This document shows, one piece after another, positions 62,056 to 64,000 of a DNA stretch of 64,000 nt. A program made the translations under genes and the position numbers. The notes below the pieces were generated by a model. The model had not been told where the DNA came from. It saw nothing but the letters and a program-made list of their open reading frames with translations, and made no database searches. The stretch lies in the NCBI GenBank assembly GCA_963797255.1, contig CAWCOV010000019.1:496001-560000 (forward strand), read 5' to 3'. The DNA is from JANXZS01 sp963797255 (GTDB lineage: Bacteria > Acidobacteriota > Terriglobia > Terriglobales > Acidobacteriaceae). The first letter of the stretch is position 1. Every line of letters begins with the position of its first letter.

Positions 62056-63765
62056 ATGACGACTTCGACCGTTTTGCAAATTGCAGTAATTGCCTTGAGT
62101 TCTGTCTCCACTTTGCATGCTCAAACACCGGTCTTCAGTCCGCCTCCTGGGTCCCTGATCGTCGGATTCCGCGAGACCGCCGTACACCGCGCTGAGCCAC
62201 CCCATGTGCGTCTTTTGAAGGATCATTACGAGCCCCAATCCAACGAACTCTGGCTGCACGTCGATGCTGCAGGTCAGGTCGTAGAGGTGCAAGGGCTCGG
62301 TCCCCGTACGCCTGAAATAGAAGTGCGCGATGCTGCGTTCAAGATTCACTACTCTCCATTCCTGCGTAATGGCGTGCCTGCGGAAGCCTGGGTGCAGGAT
62401 ACGATTTATTCCGCAACGGTTGAGAAGTTGCCTTCGAAGAACGTGCCATTCCCACCCATAACAGATCTCGCCAACGCGTCCATCCGGCTTGAGCGAACCG
62501 GCTGTTTCGGCTCCTGTCCTTCCTATAGCGTCACGATCAGGGGAGATGGCAAAATCGATCACTACGGCGGAAGGTTCGTTTCCATTTCCGGCCATCAGAC
62601 GGCAACCATCGCCCCATCCGAATTTTCAAACCTTCTCGAACAGTTCCGAGCAGCAAACTTTTTCGCTCTCGATGGGATGTATCAGGCAGGCGTCACCGAC
62701 TCCCCCACATATGTTCTCAAGGTAAAGCTGGGAGAAAGCTCGAAGGAAGTACTGGACTACGTAGGCGAGTGGGTGGGCATGCCCAGCGTCGTTACTGAAC
62801 TCGAGGATGCGGTGGACCGGGTCTCAGACTCCGCTCGATGGGTTAGCTCAAGCGACGGCACCTTGTCGGCGATGGAGCAGTCCGGCGTCTCTCTCAGTTC
62901 TCCGCAGGCCATCTTAATCCTTCGCACTGCTGTTTATGCCGGAGACGCTGCTACCGCTCGCGCTCTCCTTTCCGCCGGCGTCACTTCCTCCCTCCCTCCT
63001 CCGTCGCCAACGCAGAGGTTGCGCGTCGCTGAAGTTCCATCCTTGTCGCTCGCAGAACTTGCGATGGAATCAAGATCGCAGAATACCCGCCTTGAAACGT
63101 TGCAGTGCATTTTGGAATTCGACGAAGTTCGAAAGGATCATCCAGGCCTACAGCGGGCGCTGTACTCTGCCGCTCTGGCGGGCCGGGTCGACTTGGCCCG
63201 GGCACTTATCTCCGCAGGCGCAGATCCAAAGGGGACATTGGCTTACCAGCGATACGGCGAGCCCCTCGATCAGACTTATCTTTCGCTTGCCGCATCCTCA
63301 GGGGTTTGGGCCATGATCGACGATGCGCTTTCTCGCCCACACGACATTCGCGCCACTGACAGGGAGGGTCGAACCGCCTTGGCCAACATGGTCTACAGCG
63401 CACCACAGTCGGAAGATATCTTTCCACTCGTCGACAAATTCCTCGCTGCAGGAGCCGGAACTTCGGAACTCGACCGCCTGCTCCTTGACACTTGCCAGCC
63501 AAATTGGATTCCGGGCATTGTCGCTCGCGAAGGCCACATCAACGCTCGCGATGCAAATGGAAACACGCCGCTCTTTCAGTCCTGTTCGCTTGAAGGGGTC
63601 AAAGCGATGCTCGATGCCGGAGCGGATCCAAGCCTCCGCAATCGCAAAGGCAAAACGGCGATCGAGGCTACCTATCCTCCAGAAGATGGCGTTGAAGACG
63701 AACGTGCCATTCTCATTCGCAACTATCCCCGTCCATCCCCGCCGCAAACTAATACTCGCCAGTAG
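62056..63765 (+). CDS. DUF6438 and ankyrin-repeat protein, secreted
   Basis: 569 residues, signal peptide (VLQIAVIALSSVSTLHAQ). A DUF6438-like domain is at about residues 140-245, with the typical SIRLERTGCFGSCPSYSVTI then GDGKIDHYGG and FRAANFFALDG. Ankyrin repeats cover about 280-560 (AVYAGDAATARALLSAGV, AALAGRVDLARALISAGADP, DANGNTPLFQSCSLEGVKAM, LDAGADPSLRNRKGKTAIEA). The Cys-x3-Cys in GCFGSCPSY is part of the family. A role as a periplasmic protein-protein scaffold is inferred. The last gene before the right edge on the plus strand; it converges with the SDR gene, 5 bp between stops. Confidence 0.9.
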   Translation: MTTSTVLQIAVIALSSVSTLHAQTPVFSPPPGSLIVGFRETAVHRAEPPHVRLLKDHYEPQSNELWLHVDAAGQVVEVQGLGPRTPEIEVRDAAFKIHYSPFLRNGVPAEAWVQDTIYSATVEKLPSKNVPFPPITDLANASIRLERTGCFGSCPSYSVTIRGDGKIDHYGGRFVSISGHQTATIAPSEFSNLLEQFRAANFFALDGMYQAGVTDSPTYVLKVKLGESSKEVLDYVGEWVGMPSVVTELEDAVDRVSDSARWVSSSDGTLSAMEQSGVSLSSPQAILILRTAVYAGDAATARALLSAGVTSSLPPPSPTQRLRVAEVPSLSLAELAMESRSQNTRLETLQCILEFDEVRKDHPGLQRALYSAALAGRVDLARALISAGADPKGTLAYQRYGEPLDQTYLSLAASSGVWAMIDDALSRPHDIRATDREGRTALANMVYSAPQSEDIFPLVDKFLAAGAGTSELDRLLLDTCQPNWIPGIVAREGHINARDANGNTPLFQSCSLEGVKAMLDAGADPSLRNRKGKTAIEATYPPEDGVEDERAILIRNYPRPSPPQTNTRQ

Positions 63766-63770
63766 AAATC

Positions 63771-64000
63771 TCAGCGAATCGCATAACCCCCATCCACCCG
63801 AATCGTCTCCCCCGTCACAAAATCGGAGGCCCGCGACGCCAGGAACACCGCGGTCCCGGCAATCTCTTCCGGCTGGCCCCATCTTCCCGCGGGGGTCCGC
63901 GCAAGAATCTCGTCGTTCAACGGCATGGTGTGAACGGGCGCCGTCATATCCGTTTCAATCCATCCCGGCGCGATCGCATTCACCTGGATGTTATGCGGCG
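63771..64000 (-). CDS. SDR-family oxidoreductase (C-terminal part)
   Basis: The last ~75 residues of a short-chain dehydrogenase/reductase; the gene enters from beyond position 64000. It shows NIQVNAIAPGWIETDMTAPV (the usual VNxIAPGxxxTxM), PAGRWGQPEEIAGTAVFLAS and RASDFVTGETIRVDGGYAIR, the FabG-like ending. The Rossmann nucleotide-binding part and the YxxxK site lie outside the window. The substrate cannot be told from this part. Confidence 0.92.
   Translation of the reverse strand, partial: PHNIQVNAIAPGWIETDMTAPVHTMPLNDEILARTPAGRWGQPEEIAGTAVFLASRASDFVTGETIRVDGGYAIR

Noticed and set aside
1..64000. CRISPR array, insertion sequence, prophage or integrase
   Set aside because: No regularly spaced repeats, transposase, integrase or phage gene found. 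The tRNA-Arg has no flanking direct repeat.

Overview
The window looks like a chromosomal segment of an Acidobacteriota (Terriglobia-like) genome. The best phylum markers are the PadR regulator plus acidobacterial duplicated orphan permease (ADOP) pair at 52.8-55.7 kb with a decayed second ADOP beside it, and a very large carboxypeptidase-regulatory-domain TonB-dependent receptor. No CRISPR array, insertion sequence, phage module or rRNA was seen. There is one tRNA (Arg, CCG).

Layout. 0-4 kb (minus): an ECF sigma factor and zinc-finger anti-sigma lead a TolC / membrane-fusion / RND efflux operon that runs off the left edge. 4.1-4.65 kb (plus): a nested inverted repeat, a DUF2892 membrane protein, and a tiny membrane ORF whose in-frame TGA is followed by a SECIS-like hairpin and a U-x4-Cys pattern: a candidate small selenoprotein. 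4.7-20 kb: housekeeping and stress genes (rel, an RlmI-type methyltransferase, hsp20, clpB, prmC-prfA, an ATP-dependent DNA ligase, a CDF metal exporter, hslV-hslU). 20-23 kb: ribokinase plus sugar transporter. 23-29.6 kb: a CusCBA-type metal efflux operon led by a small Cys/Met-rich secreted protein. 29.7-32.7 kb: STAS protein, a GAF-containing sigma-54 activator, and a secreted protein behind a well-formed sigma-54 promoter. 33-36 kb: PfkB kinase, AlkD-like protein, butyrate-kinase-like gene. 36-48.5 kb: a two-component system with a porin and a blue-copper protein; a TIGR03118 secreted protein; and a long operon of outer-membrane protein, cytochrome c, stand-alone CuA protein, cytochrome c, HprK-like kinase, PF14907 nucleotidyltransferase and MFS transporter. 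48.5-64 kb: TonB receptor, ADOP pair, a beta-helix protein, a GH35 beta-galactosidase, tRNA-Arg, a membrane protein, an ankyrin/DUF6438 protein and a partial SDR.

Two things stand out. (1) The candidate selenoprotein at 4472-4633. (2) Three exact copies of a (TGACA-N6)x3 box with 11-bp phasing, each oriented toward the gene it precedes: before the TIGR03118 gene, and back to back in the divergent promoter of the OMP/CuA/cytochrome operon and the TonB receptor. The nearby PhoB/OmpR-type response regulator is the obvious candidate reader, which would tie the copper and haem envelope proteins into one local regulon.

Caution: at least seven otherwise well-conserved genes are broken by single-base indels (MFP, anti-sigma, cusC, buk, NTase/MFS junction, OMP, GH35). 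This many suggests consensus errors in the assembly rather than real decay, so affected genes are given as full spans with the break noted.
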